Shown: piece after piece, positions 9,254 through 18,538 of the stretch
Layout of the letters: every line of letters begins with the position of its first letter
How positions within the stretch are numbered: the first letter of the stretch is position 1
Translations under genes and position numbers: made by a program
The notes under the pieces: generated by a model
What the model was told of the DNA's origin: nothing
The model's database searches: none
The model's input: the letters and a program-made list of their open reading frames with translations, nothing else
From: an uncultured Bacteroidia bacterium
GTDB lineage: Bacteria; Bacteroidota; Bacteroidia; Bacteroidales; UBA932
Assembly: GCA_902785575.1 (NCBI GenBank)
Contig: CACZZF010000014.1
Coordinates: forward strand, 62,001-126,000
Length of the DNA: 64,000 bases
Reading direction: 5' to 3'

Positions 9254-12200
9254 ATGAGTAAACAATTTAAATCCTTAGTCTGCCTTTTGCTGCTGACGCT
9301 CGGCGCCTTGTCGCTGAACGCCCAGCCAGGCAAAAGGCTGACAGTACAGATCCAGAACGGAACCGTCCTGGATTGCATCAAATCTATCGAGGAACAGACT
9401 GATTACTCTTTCCTCTTCAGCAACTCCATTGGAGTCGAGAAGAAGGTCTCGGTCAACTGTGTGAACCAAACCCTCGATCAAGTGCTTGCGGCTATATTTT
9501 CCGAGAACGGGATTGCCTTTGACATAGTCGGCAACCAAATCACGCTGCGGAAAACCGTTCAAGGACGTAATCAGCCCAATGGCCTAAGAGAAATCACTGG
9601 AAGAATAACGGACAGTAAAGGAGATTCCGTCATAGGGGCAGGTGTTGTTTTAGTCGAAGATCCTACGAAAGGAACTATCACTTCAACTGACGGCTCCTGG
9701 TCCTTGAACGTTCCTAACGGTCAGATCACATTGCAAGTTTCTTCTCTTGGCTACACTACCCGGCAAGTGACGATTCTACCTGGCCAGAACATCGTTAATA
9801 TCTCCCTTGACGATGATGCCTTGAACCTAGACGAAATTGTGGTGGTGGGTTATTCTACAACTACAAAGAGAGAACTGATTTCCTCGGTCTCAACAGTCAA
9901 GACACAGCAAATATCCAATCTTCCTGTTGTCAATGTATCCCAAGGACTAGCTGGCCGGTCGCCCGGTCTTATTGTCACCCAGAGCGGAGGAGGAATCAAT
10001 ACCAATCCCACCATCAGCGTACGTGGCGGTGGGGACCCTATCTATGTTATCGACGGGGTGATCAGGCCACAAGGAGATTTCGTAAGGCTGTCTCCTGAAG
10101 ATATCGAGCAGATGAACATCCTCAAAGATGCTTCCGCAACTGCCGTTTATGGGGCGCGGGCAGCTAACGGAATCATCCAGATAGTGACCAGGAAGGGAAC
10201 ACAGGGGAAAGCGTCTGTCGAATATGATTTTAACCATTCCATGGCCCAACCCGCATTCTGGCCAAAAACATTAAGGTTGTATGAACGATATGAGTATGCC
10301 AATCAAGGTTATTTGAATGAAGGGCAGGACCTCCAATACACTAACGAGATCATCAGTAAAGCGAAGCAAGGGCTTGATGCTGAAGGCAGGAAGATGGACG
10401 TTGTTCGCGATGTTACGATGAGATCCTGGGCACCGCTGACTAAGCATACAGTCAGGTTGTACGGAGGAAATGATATCGCCAGCACATATGTCTCTTTCTC
10501 CAATACGGATCAGCAATCATTATTTAAAAACGCTGATTACGCTCTTTATCGTTCCACAATACACTTGGCCCAGAATGTCAACTTGAGAAAATTTGGAGTT
10601 CAAATCAGCGCTGTTCTTGACGGAACCACGCAATCCCAGCATTCTCCAAGAGGTACTCGTACTGGAGGTGGAATCGGAGAGTTGATGAGTATCATACAGA
10701 ACGCCCCTGAGAGAGTCCTGTTCAATAATTATGATCTTCCTTGGTCAACTGGTACTTATAACATGTATTCGGAACTATCCAAAGATGTCGGATATGACCG
10801 GTATAACACAAATGTGATAAATGCGAAGGGAGAATTAATTTGGAGCGTTCCCTGGATAAAGGGATTGAAGACCAGAATCTCCTCAGATTACAGATACGCA
10901 TTTGTTGACGACAAGGTCTGGATCAAACCCCCGGCAGAATACTTATGGGATTCGACAAAACCGATTTATGTCGGTCAAGCATCTTTGAGCTTGAATTTCC
11001 AGAAAGCGGGGGCTTTCACGAACCAAGTGTTTGTTGAATACACCAACACGTTCGGAAAGCATTCTTTATCGGCTGTCGCTGGATATGAGCAGTATTATGA
11101 GAAAACTATAAATTATACTCTCGGGCGGCGAGAATATGAGTTCCTAATCGACCAGATAAGCGTAGGACCGGCTGATACACAAACAAACAGTGGGAGTGAA
11201 GGGGAACTCGGACGTGCCTCCTGGATTGGCCAGGCAAGATATAACTACGGAGGCAAATACTACCTTGAAGGGGCGATACGCCATGATGGGTCAGACTATT
11301 TCGCTCCGGGCAAGAGATGGGGAACATTCTTTGGAGGATCCGTCGGCTGGGTATTATCCTCAGAACCATGGATGCGTGCAATGGTTGATAACGATGTGCT
11401 CAATATGTTGAAACTGAGAGCCTCCTACGGACAGACAGGCCTTGATTCGAGCGCCGGTCGTTTCGCCTACATGCAATCATATACACTTAACGCATTGTCA
11501 TATGTGGTGGACGGAGTATTTGTGCCCGGATTTACTGAAGGATCTCTGCCTTCTCCGGACCTCTCTTGGTACACAACCACTCAAACCGACATTGGGTTTG
11601 ATTTTTCCTCCGCCAAAAACCGTTTGTACGGAATGTTCGATTACTTCTTCTACAAGACACACGGTTACTTGGTATCACCTACTGGTGAGAGTTATTTGAA
11701 CAAGGTTATCGGTATCGGAATGCCGAAAGTCAAGTCAGACTCAGAATATAGAAGGGAAGGTGTTGAGATCCACTTGGGCTGGAGAGATGTAGTTGGCGAT
11801 TTCAGTTATGATATCTCAGCTAATGCCACCTATTTCGACCAGCTTTGGGCATATGACCAGTCCGAAGCGGAGTCCTCGTATATGAACCCCTACACACGAA
11901 CCCAGCAAAACCGGGGCTATTACGGCAATCTTTATCATGCCCTCGGTTACTATGCGGATCAGAGTGATGTGTTCAACAGTGTGGCTATCCTTGGATCTAT
12001 GAACAGCGGGAATCTGTTCCCTGGAGACATAAAATATGAAGACAGCAATGGCGATGGTCAGATCACCAGTGAAGATTATCGTCATCTGGGAAAAGCAAGT
12101 GTGCCCCGCTGCCAATTCGGAATCAATATCGCTTTGGGATATAAAGGATTCTTCTTCAACTCCCTGATACAGGGATCGTCAAAAAGCAACAAGATGATAT

Positions 12201-12601
12201 CTGGTACGAATCTGATGAAAACAGACCAAGTCAGCGATCTGTTGACGATATATCCTTATCAGAAAGACACTTGGACTCCGGCAAACACCGATGCCGCATA
12301 TCCTCGTCTGACATGGAATTCGACACTCAACAATAACAACAACTATGTCTCGAGTGATTTCTGGCTTCTAGACTGCTCCTATGTGAGATTGAAGGATATT
12401 CAATTAGGGTATGACTTTAAATACTCGGCCCTTAAAAAATTCGATTGGTTGTCCAAACTTAAAGTTGGAATATCTGGTCAGAATCTCTTCACTATCTCAA
12501 AAGCGCAGAAATATGGCCTCGACCCGGAAAATGGCAGTGCTGCCGGGTATGCTTATCCGGTCGAGAGGACTATTGCATTGACTGTCAACATTGGATTCTA
12601 A
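9254..12601 (+). CDS. SusC/RagA-family TonB-dependent outer membrane transporter with STN signalling domain
   Basis: The 1115-residue precursor has a signal peptide ending near Ala-Gln (residues 1-24). The STN domain at about 30-100 (KRLTVQIQNGTVLDCIKSIE) interacts with anti-sigma factors. A carboxypeptidase-D-like domain lies at about 113-190. The LDEIVVVGYS segment at about 192-201 marks the plug entry. The plug (about 200-310) ends in the conserved ILKDASATAVYGARAANGII. A 22-strand barrel fills the rest. It imports an oligosaccharide together with the SusD encoded 8 nt downstream. The STN domain ties it to the sigma/anti-sigma pair immediately upstream. The glycan cannot be deduced because no glycosidase is in this operon. 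Confidence 0.97.
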   Translation: MSKQFKSLVCLLLLTLGALSLNAQPGKRLTVQIQNGTVLDCIKSIEEQTDYSFLFSNSIGVEKKVSVNCVNQTLDQVLAAIFSENGIAFDIVGNQITLRKTVQGRNQPNGLREITGRITDSKGDSVIGAGVVLVEDPTKGTITSTDGSWSLNVPNGQITLQVSSLGYTTRQVTILPGQNIVNISLDDDALNLDEIVVVGYSTTTKRELISSVSTVKTQQISNLPVVNVSQGLAGRSPGLIVTQSGGGINTNPTISVRGGGDPIYVIDGVIRPQGDFVRLSPEDIEQMNILKDASATAVYGARAANGIIQIVTRKGTQGKASVEYDFNHSMAQPAFWPKTLRLYERYEYANQGYLNEGQDLQYTNEIISKAKQGLDAEGRKMDVVRDVTMRSWAPLTKHTVRLYGGNDIASTYVSFSNTDQQSLFKNADYALYRSTIHLAQNVNLRKFGVQISAVLDGTTQSQHSPRGTRTGGGIGELMSIIQNAPERVLFNNYDLPWSTGTYNMYSELSKDVGYDRYNTNVINAKGELIWSVPWIKGLKTRISSDYRYAFVDDKVWIKPPAEYLWDSTKPIYVGQASLSLNFQKAGAFTNQVFVEYTNTFGKHSLSAVAGYEQYYEKTINYTLGRREYEFLIDQISVGPADTQTNSGSEGELGRASWIGQARYNYGGKYYLEGAIRHDGSDYFAPGKRWGTFFGGSVGWVLSSEPWMRAMVDNDVLNMLKLRASYGQTGLDSSAGRFAYMQSYTLNALSYVVDGVFVPGFTEGSLPSPDLSWYTTTQTDIGFDFSSAKNRLYGMFDYFFYKTHGYLVSPTGESYLNKVIGIGMPKVKSDSEYRREGVEIHLGWRDVVGDFSYDISANATYFDQLWAYDQSEAESSYMNPYTRTQQNRGYYGNLYHALGYYADQSDVFNSVAILGSMNSGNLFPGDIKYEDSNGDGQITSEDYRHLGKASVPRCQFGINIALGYKGFFFNSLIQGSSKSNKMISGTNLMKTDQVSDLLTIYPYQKDTWTPANTDAAYPRLTWNSTLNNNNNYVSSDFWLLDCSYVRLKDIQLGYDFKYSALKKFDWLSKLKVGISGQNLFTISKAQKYGLDPENGSAAGYAYPVERTIALTVNIGF

Positions 12602-12609
12602 TAGTAATT

Positions 12610-14559
12610 ATGAAAACAAATATAATACTTGAATTATTATTAGGGATGAGTTTGGCTCTTTTAGCATCTTCCTGCAAGAATACGCTTGACACTCATCCGA
12701 CGGACTTCTTCGACGAAGAGACGGTTTGGACTTCATATAGTACTGTAAACGCATTCATTAATTCGACTTATGAATCTGTGATTAATGGCGTATGGGCAGG
12801 AAGTGGTACAGCTATCGCCTGGGAATCAAGAACACCCAATTCTGTTATGGCCGACCAGGTTGGCAAAGGAATAGATACTTGGACAACTGAGACAGGATTG
12901 AGTACATCAATCGATCTTGGGACCAACCAGTCTACAAGACTCCGTAGATGCAACCTTATTATCAGTAAGGCAGAATCCTCCGACGTTCTTTCATCCGATG
13001 AAAAGAAACTAATCATCGGAGAGGGTAAGTTCCTCCGCGCTCTTGTGTTCTTCGATCAGGCAAGAAAGATGGGGCGGTTCCTTCCGATTCGACAGGTCTT
13101 TTCCGAAAGCGATACTCTTGCGGTAAAAGACATTAAGATTACATCAACCCTGAAAGAAAGCTACGATATCGTAATCGAGGATTTCGAGGATGCGATCTCA
13201 AAGCTTCCTTTATCTTCCTCTGCCGGAAGGGCCAACAAGTATGCCGCCGAAGTTATGCTTAGTAGTGCTTGTCTTCAGGCTTATGCTTACACAGGCGACA
13301 AGTCATATCTGACTAAATGCATAGCAGCGGCAATGGATGTTGTTAGCAACAAACAATTGACAGAGAATTATGGTGGTATGTTCTATGATACAGATGCTAA
13401 TAATCCGGAGATTCTTTTCGGCTATTATAGAATAAAGGAAAATTCCACAGTTCAATCATTTGACGAGACAATGCTTACTACTCCTAACGTCAGTGCTGAT
13501 GATCAGAAATCTTCTCTGTGTACTGTTATTTTCAATAACATACACGGTAAGACTTTTTCGGGTTGGGGGGTCTACTGGCCAACACAGGAAATGGTTGATA
13601 ATTATCTGGTTATTGATGACGAGTCTGGAGAAGCTCTTCCGTGGTGGGAAACTTCCCAATGGAAGAATAATGTCGATGAGTTGGATCCGTCAACAGTGAA
13701 GGAAGCTGGTCAGATTGATTCTTACAACAGACTCACAGGAGAGGCGAGAAGGATGCCTTCCCCACAGGATTTGAGCAATGTCAACTACTCTTATCCCAAT
13801 TTCTCACGATACTCCGTCCTCAAGAAGGACAGGACGGACAATAGGAATATTTCCGAACTGATGTATCAGAATAGAGACGCCCGCTTCCATGCGAACATAA
13901 CTGCGGATGGAGATACTTTCGTTGGTGAATTGTTCCAGACCAACCTTAACGGGAACGCCTCTTCAGGAGTCCGCTCTAAAGAAGATGGCGGATGGTACTG
14001 TACCACGACCGGATATTATTGGAGGAAGAACACCATCGAGAATGTCGATCGTTACTATTACAATATTCCCTGTGATTTCCATTATGTTCTAGCTCGTGTC
14101 GGGGAGGCTTATATGAACCTCGCAGAAGCTTATCTATGCCTAGGAGATGTCGCAAATGCCATAAAGGCGCTGAATGCCACTCGAGTCACTCATGGAAAAC
14201 TTCCCGAATCCAAAGCCAATACCCTGGAAGAAGCTTGGGCAGACTATATGAGGGAGCGAAACTGTGAGATGTGCAATGAGCATGGTGACATGTACTTCAC
14301 TTATCTGCGCTGGGGGAAATACGGAGGTTATTCAAATGCGGGACGAGGCCCTGGAGATATAATTGCAGCCCTTGACTCTCCTACCCATAAAATCGAGATC
14401 AACCGTGACCGCACAGCCATCTTGATTGGACAACACACCCTCATGAACTCGGCCGCCCGAAGGTTCACCGTCAGACGGTACCTCTTCCCTCTCACACAGA
14501 GTTTCCTTGATTCAAGAGAAGCCTATGGCCTTGATCATCAGCAAAATGAAGGTTGGTAA
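12610..14559 (+). CDS. SusD/RagB-family outer-surface glycan-binding lipoprotein
   Basis: The 649-residue lipoprotein has the lipobox LASSC with Cys22. The N-terminal THPTDFFDEETVWTSY segment, the TPR-like helices (ARKMGRFLPIRQVF and following) and the C-terminal PLTQSFLDSR segment are standard for SusD/RagB proteins. It binds glycan at the cell surface and closes like a lid over the SusC encoded 8 nt upstream. A small lipoprotein gene starts about 20 nt after its stop, in the same orientation. Confidence 0.96.
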   Translation: MKTNIILELLLGMSLALLASSCKNTLDTHPTDFFDEETVWTSYSTVNAFINSTYESVINGVWAGSGTAIAWESRTPNSVMADQVGKGIDTWTTETGLSTSIDLGTNQSTRLRRCNLIISKAESSDVLSSDEKKLIIGEGKFLRALVFFDQARKMGRFLPIRQVFSESDTLAVKDIKITSTLKESYDIVIEDFEDAISKLPLSSSAGRANKYAAEVMLSSACLQAYAYTGDKSYLTKCIAAAMDVVSNKQLTENYGGMFYDTDANNPEILFGYYRIKENSTVQSFDETMLTTPNVSADDQKSSLCTVIFNNIHGKTFSGWGVYWPTQEMVDNYLVIDDESGEALPWWETSQWKNNVDELDPSTVKEAGQIDSYNRLTGEARRMPSPQDLSNVNYSYPNFSRYSVLKKDRTDNRNISELMYQNRDARFHANITADGDTFVGELFQTNLNGNASSGVRSKEDGGWYCTTTGYYWRKNTIENVDRYYYNIPCDFHYVLARVGEAYMNLAEAYLCLGDVANAIKALNATRVTHGKLPESKANTLEEAWADYMRERNCEMCNEHGDMYFTYLRWGKYGGYSNAGRGPGDIIAALDSPTHKIEINRDRTAILIGQHTLMNSAARRFTVRRYLFPLTQSFLDSREAYGLDHQQNEGW

Positions 14560-14578
14560 TCCCCAAATGAATATAATT

Positions 14579-15043
14579 ATGAAATCATTTAAATCCATCA
14601 TAATCGCGATACTCTCATCGTTGACATGCACATCTTGTCTGGAGTATAATCTGAAGACTCTTGATGTTTTTACTGGTGCCGACATCGCTTCCGCATATGT
14701 ATATTACAGATATGTCGACAACTCCGTAACATCACCGTTAAGCGGCGCCAATTCGGTGAAGCAGTCAACCTTGACAGTCAAGAATAACATCGACCCGAGT
14801 GCGGGTACATGCGACATCAAAGCCTCCTTGCCTTCCAATTTTCCTTCTTCAGAGATAGGAAATATCAGCACCGGCCAGTTGGTTGTAGCCGTCCAGATTT
14901 CCACTGCGGCGATCATCTCCCCTACCGGAAATTCCCCTGCTCTTGGAACACCTGCGGACTGGACATCGCCACATAAATACATTGTCGAGGCCGCAAACGG
15001 TTCAAAGAAGGAATGGACCATTACTGTCACCTTGGACAAGTGA
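14579..15043 (+). CDS. Small SusD-associated surface lipoprotein
   Basis: I chose the ATG at 14579 because it opens directly into a lipoprotein signal (IIIAILSSLTCTSC, Cys20). An ATG at 14567 is also in frame, and the frame extends further back into susD only as overlap. The mature protein of about 135 residues is beta-rich and ends in HKYIVEAANGSKKEWTITVT. That ending resembles the DUF5018-type Ig-like module common in Bacteroidota surface lipoproteins. As the third gene of the SusCD operon it is probably an accessory surface glycan-binding protein. Similarity is by pattern only and no ligand can be named. Confidence 0.8.
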   Translation: MKSFKSIIIAILSSLTCTSCLEYNLKTLDVFTGADIASAYVYYRYVDNSVTSPLSGANSVKQSTLTVKNNIDPSAGTCDIKASLPSNFPSSEIGNISTGQLVVAVQISTAAIISPTGNSPALGTPADWTSPHKYIVEAANGSKKEWTITVTLDK

Positions 15044-15064
15044 TAACTATGTATTCATCGTTTT

Positions 15065-15095
15065 TTCAGGGACGACAGTTAAAGTCGTCCCTGAA
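15065..15095 (+). terminator. Stem-loop at the end of the SusCD operon
   Basis: A perfect 12-bp stem (TTCAGGGACGAC at 15065-15076 and GTCGTCCCTGAA at 15084-15095) encloses a 7-nt loop. It sits 22 nt after the lipoprotein stop. The T-rich run after it is broken (TTATATATTTTTA), so termination may be partial. Readthrough into the metallophosphoesterase is possible. Confidence 0.7.
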
Positions 15096-15130
15096 TTATA
15101 TATTTTTATAAACGATTTTATAATTCTACC

Positions 15131-16051
15131 ATGCTACGAAGGGCCTTTATAAAAAGAATCTCTGGAGGAGTCCTCCTTCTGTCTACCGCACCTTTTCTCT
15201 ATTCTTGCGAGAGTAAGAAAGTGTCAAAAAAGTTACGTTTCGGAGTTGTCTCAGATGTCCATTATGCGGATCGGGACATGTTCATCAACCGGTACTACCG
15301 CCAATCCATCGACAAGATGAGGGAAGCGATTGACCGATTCAACGGATCTGGCCTTGACTTCATCATAGAACTGGGAGATCTCAAGGATATGGGGACTGAC
15401 AAGAATCCCGCACAGGCTCTGGGCTTCCTTGATAAGATAGAAGGCCAACTCCAGTCTTTTGACGGACCTGTATACCATGTGCTTGGGAATCATGATGAGG
15501 ATTGCATATCCAAAGCTGATTTCCTGGCACATACATCCAATCCTGGTAACTGCAAAGGTAAACCCCATTATTCATTCAAGGCTAAAGGAGTGCAATGCGT
15601 AGTCCTTGACGCCAACTTCAATGCCGATATGTCCGATTACGACTGCGGGAACTTCGACTGGACTTCCGCCTGGCTGCCGAAAGAGCAACTGGAGTGGTTG
15701 GACAAAGAGCTTGCGTCCCAGCCGAAAACACCGACCCTGATATTCGTCCACCAGATGTTGGACAGTTTCTCCGATATTGATAAGAACTTGTGTGTGGGCA
15801 ACGGGGATGAGGCGGTCTCCATCATTGAGAAGCATCCTCAAGTGTTGGCTGTATTCCAAGGTCATCACCACCCTGGACACTATAGCTTCAGGAATGGAAT
15901 TCATTATTGGACATGTGCCGGAATGATTGAGGGAGAGTATCCGGATCATAATGTGTATGCCGTTGTGGAGGTCCGCCCGAATGGAGACATATTCATAGAA
16001 GGTTTTCGCGATTGCATAGGAGGGGAGTTCCCTCGTTCAATGCGCCAGTAA
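15131..16051 (+). CDS. Calcineurin-like metallophosphoesterase lipoprotein
   Basis: The 306-residue protein has a hydrophobic N-terminus with RRAFIK ahead of it and a lipobox-like LYSC (Cys26). It is therefore exported and probably lipidated; the twin arginine could indicate Tat export. The dinuclear-metal motifs appear in order: GVVSDVHYA (D-x-H), ELGDLKD (GD), LGNHDE (GNHD), FVHQM (H) and QGHHHPGHY (GHxH). The set is complete, so a phosphodiesterase or phosphomonoesterase activity is expected. It follows the SusCD operon with a stem-loop between them and may be partly co-transcribed. Substrate is unknown. Confidence 0.92.
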   Translation: MLRRAFIKRISGGVLLLSTAPFLYSCESKKVSKKLRFGVVSDVHYADRDMFINRYYRQSIDKMREAIDRFNGSGLDFIIELGDLKDMGTDKNPAQALGFLDKIEGQLQSFDGPVYHVLGNHDEDCISKADFLAHTSNPGNCKGKPHYSFKAKGVQCVVLDANFNADMSDYDCGNFDWTSAWLPKEQLEWLDKELASQPKTPTLIFVHQMLDSFSDIDKNLCVGNGDEAVSIIEKHPQVLAVFQGHHHPGHYSFRNGIHYWTCAGMIEGEYPDHNVYAVVEVRPNGDIFIEGFRDCIGGEFPRSMRQ

Positions 16052-16134
16052 GTCCCCTGGCTGCCTTGGACTGGGGCGCTTAATTGATTGATACTCAATC
16101 GTTAACTGTCTCTGCCTGCAAGGTGCGGCTGCCC

Positions 16135-16187
16135 ATCATAAGAAAAGTATTTCTGTTTCTTATCATCAATTTTTTGTTTCTTATGAT
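16135..16187. promoter_or_regulatory. Cluster of three 11-bp operator-like sites upstream of the YhcG nuclease
   Basis: ATCATAAGAAA (16135-16145) is the exact reverse complement of TTTCTTATGAT (16177-16187). Between them lies a one-mismatch copy, TTTCTTATCAT (16156-16166). The spacing from site to site is 21 nt each time, about two helical turns. This arrangement suits a dimeric regulator binding one face of the DNA, 50-100 nt before the nuclease start. The regulator is not known. Confidence 0.5.
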
Positions 16188-16236
16188 TATTTCCGTTTAG
16201 TCTGGGTATCTTGGCCGGAACTAAAATGGTGAAATC

Positions 16237-17370
16237 ATGAGGGAAACACAATTCAATTCGGATGTAAACGCGGATAAGTCTTATTTGTCATGGATTGTTG
16301 ATCTTGCGAAAAGGTATCGTACAAGTCAAATTAAAGCGGCTACCAAGGTAAACGAAGATATGCTTCGGTTCTATTGGTCAGTTGGAGAAGACATTGAGAA
16401 GAAACAGCTGGAGAATCTTTACGGCAGCCATTTCTATGAGAATCTTAGCAAGGATCTAAAGCATGAACTTGGATTAAAGCAAGGGCTATCGCCAAGTACG
16501 CTTAAGTATATGAGATACTTCTATCAGCTTTATTCTCAATTAGTTGAAAATCGTCAGCAGGATGCTGACGATTTCAATTGCATCTTTAAGATTCCTTGGA
16601 CACACCATATGTGCATAATTGATAAAGTGAAAGGAGATGTCAATAAGGCTCTGTTTTTCGTTCGGAAGTCCTTAGGGAACAACTGGGGGCGTGGGGTTCT
16701 CTTGAATTATCTGTCCTCAGACTTGTACGAGCGCCAAGGGGCCGCTCAGACAAACTTTTCACAAACTCTTCCTTCTTCAGAAAGCGAACTTGCCGAAGAA
16801 CTCCTGAAAAGCCCATATGATTTTTCTTTCTTGCCAGGAAAAGAAAGATATCTCGAGAGGGAATTAAAAGAGGCATTAATAAGGCATATTACAGATTTCC
16901 TTCTTGAGCTGGGAAAGGGATTTGCATATGTGGGAAGAGAATACATCCTTGTAGCAGGGGACAAGGAAAAAAAGTTAGATCTGCTTTTCTATATCATTCC
17001 ATTACATCGTTATTGCGTTATCGAAGTCAAAATAACTGAATTTGACTTCCCTGACATTGGGCAGTTAGCCGGTTATGTGGCAATGGTTGATGATTTGCTT
17101 AACTCCGATGGTGACAAGCCTGCGATTGGTTTGCTGATTTGTAAGGAAAAGAATACAGTTTTGGCAAGATATGCTCTTTCAAGTATGAATCAACCTATTG
17201 GCATTTCTGAATATGAGATTGCTCGCCAATCCATCCCGGAAGAACTTAAGGATGCTTTGCCTTCGACTCAAGAGATTGAAAAAAGGCTCGGATCTTCAAG
17301 TTGTTGTTCGATGCGGCGGAAATCGCTAAATTCGTCCCGGAAGAGAGGATCAAATACTAGCACGATATGA
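16237..17370 (+). CDS. YhcG-family PD-(D/E)XK nuclease (DUF1016), with an altered C-terminus
   Basis: The 377-residue protein has the YhcG N-terminal helical domain at about 15-150 (MLRFYWSVGEDIEKK, then FYENLSKDLK, then WTHHMCIIDKVKG). The PD-(D/E)XK nuclease core is at about 200-330: the Asp of KKLDLLFY, then the E-x-K of CVIEVK, and the GQLAGYVAMVDDLL helix. The family normally ends shortly after LPSTQEIEKRLG. Here the frame runs on for about 24 residues of Ser/Arg-rich sequence before a stop. That tail is out-of-frame translation of an Rpn-type transposase relic, so the 3' end has been rearranged. YhcG proteins are found with mobile DNA and restriction systems; their role is poorly defined. 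The nuclease residues look intact. Confidence 0.9.
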   Translation: MRETQFNSDVNADKSYLSWIVDLAKRYRTSQIKAATKVNEDMLRFYWSVGEDIEKKQLENLYGSHFYENLSKDLKHELGLKQGLSPSTLKYMRYFYQLYSQLVENRQQDADDFNCIFKIPWTHHMCIIDKVKGDVNKALFFVRKSLGNNWGRGVLLNYLSSDLYERQGAAQTNFSQTLPSSESELAEELLKSPYDFSFLPGKERYLERELKEALIRHITDFLLELGKGFAYVGREYILVAGDKEKKLDLLFYIIPLHRYCVIEVKITEFDFPDIGQLAGYVAMVDDLLNSDGDKPAIGLLICKEKNTVLARYALSSMNQPIGISEYEIARQSIPEELKDALPSTQEIEKRLGSSSCCSMRRKSLNSSRKRGSNTSTI

Positions 17371-17519
17371 CTACTGAAAGAGACATACGCAACCAGATTG
17401 CCTACAGCCGTGAGGAAGGTCGTAAAGAAGGTCGCGAAGAAGAGAGGCGCCTCATCATGGAAAATCTAAAAAAGAAAGGCTTCTCTGATGAGGAGGTTGC
17501 TTCAATTCTTGATCCTTAA
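17284..17519 (+). pseudogene. 3' remnant of an Rpn-type PD-(D/E)XK recombination-promoting nuclease / transposase
   Basis: In the frame offset from yhcG, the sequence reads IFKLLFDAAEIAKFVPEERIKY, split here only by listing. A TAG at 17358-17360 stands where the family usually has Glu (KYE). Reading resumes with HDMTTERD and the Glu/Arg-rich EEGRKEGREEERR tail, ending in MENLKKKGFSDEEVASILDP and a stop at 17519. This is the characteristic C-terminus of the Rpn / 'PD-(D/E)XK nuclease family transposase' group. The catalytic N-terminal part is absent. The relic supplies the aberrant end of yhcG, so a deletion or insertion joined the two. Confidence 0.8.
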
Positions 17520-18538
17520 TATTTGATCTTGTACTGGTTGCAGAAATCGATGGCGCTCTGGTAGCCGCATTTGGCTGCCAGGGCGCAATTGGCTTCAGTC
17601 ATGCGTACCTTGCCTTCGGAGGCGTATAGCCTTCCAAGCCTGTAGAGAGTCGAGCCTAAGTTGTCGTCTTTGAAATTCCCGGCCTTTATCCCTTTTTCTG
17701 AGGTGTTGAACAGTTTATAGTATGCCTGGACAGCTTTCTCCAAACTTGCGATCGCCTTGGCATTGTCTCCGAGTCTCGCGTATGAGGCTCCCAAGCCGTT
17801 GTGGATCCAATAGTCCATGGTGATGGATTTACCCTCATTCTCCGCCAGCCAGTCCTGGGAAACGGTGATATTATCCTTATCCCTTCCGAGAAGGTTCAAC
17901 AGTACGGCATACTGATACTCCGAGAGCATGTTCAAGGCGCCTTTTTCCTTTAAGGACGCGAAGCAATCGACGGCCTCAGCATATTCCTCAGCCTCCAGAT
18001 GGCTTTGAGCCGCGGCTCTCAGACTGTCCACAGGATCAACTACTTCCGCAATGGATTCGATATTCTCAAGGTCGCCGATCACGATCTTTTCTCCTTCCCG
18101 GGTGACTTCACCGAGACTTTCGAAAGCCGAGCTTCCAATTATCAGAGGAACGGTCTGTTTGCTCACGACAAAGGCGGGGATGTCCGTCACGAGGACATGA
18201 TCCCCGATCTTAAGCCTTTTGATGACAAACGCGGCTCCCTTTGAACTGGATCCGTCAGGCAATTTCAATGTGGTGATTCCTTTGACATCCTCGTCGTGTA
18301 TGTACCCGTTTTCGTAAAGGAACAGGTAGGTGGTCGTGGACATGCTCACGAACCAGTTTTCCTCTGTGTAATATGTCCGTACACCGACCCCGTTGACGGA
18401 GGTCTCGATTGTGTACTTGCCATCTTCTCCCGCCGGTTGGAGGGTCACTACGCTTCGTCCTGAGCCTGTCGAAGGGCTTTGGGCGGAAGCCGCTACCGGC
18501 AGAATCGCCAGCAACGCGGCCAGCAACTTGGTTTTCAT
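17516..18538 (-). CDS. Secreted retropepsin-like (catalytically degenerate) protein with TPR region
   Basis: The 340-residue protein starts with a signal peptide (KTKLLAALLAILPVAASAQ). Residues about 40-160 follow the pattern of bacterial single-domain retropepsin-like proteases: TYYTEENWFVSMS, then FVIKRLKIGDHVLVTDIPAF, then PLIIGSSAFESLG. The catalytic Asp-Thr-Gly triad is missing: TEE stands where DTG is expected. Residues about 165-335 form TPR-like helices. It is therefore probably a binding protein rather than an active protease. Residues 21-29 (SPSTGSGRS) are encoded by a copy of a dispersed hairpin element, placed just after the signal peptide. It lies directly downstream of purE on the same strand with no gap. 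Confidence 0.75.
   Translation of the reverse strand: MKTKLLAALLAILPVAASAQSPSTGSGRSVVTLQPAGEDGKYTIETSVNGVGVRTYYTEENWFVSMSTTTYLFLYENGYIHDEDVKGITTLKLPDGSSSKGAAFVIKRLKIGDHVLVTDIPAFVVSKQTVPLIIGSSAFESLGEVTREGEKIVIGDLENIESIAEVVDPVDSLRAAAQSHLEAEEYAEAVDCFASLKEKGALNMLSEYQYAVLLNLLGRDKDNITVSQDWLAENEGKSITMDYWIHNGLGASYARLGDNAKAIASLEKAVQAYYKLFNTSEKGIKAGNFKDDNLGSTLYRLGRLYASEGKVRMTEANCALAAKCGYQSAIDFCNQYKIKY
18447..18480. repeat. Dispersed hairpin element inside the retropepsin-like gene
   Basis: The plus strand reads CTACGCTTCG followed by TCCTGAGCCTGTCGAAGGGC. The core CCTGAGCCTGTCGAAGGG recurs inside cysS at 45301-45318, and the CTACGCTTCG half resembles the copy at 23475-23500. It is inserted in frame and encodes a Ser/Gly-rich linker after the signal peptide. 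Confidence 0.75.
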
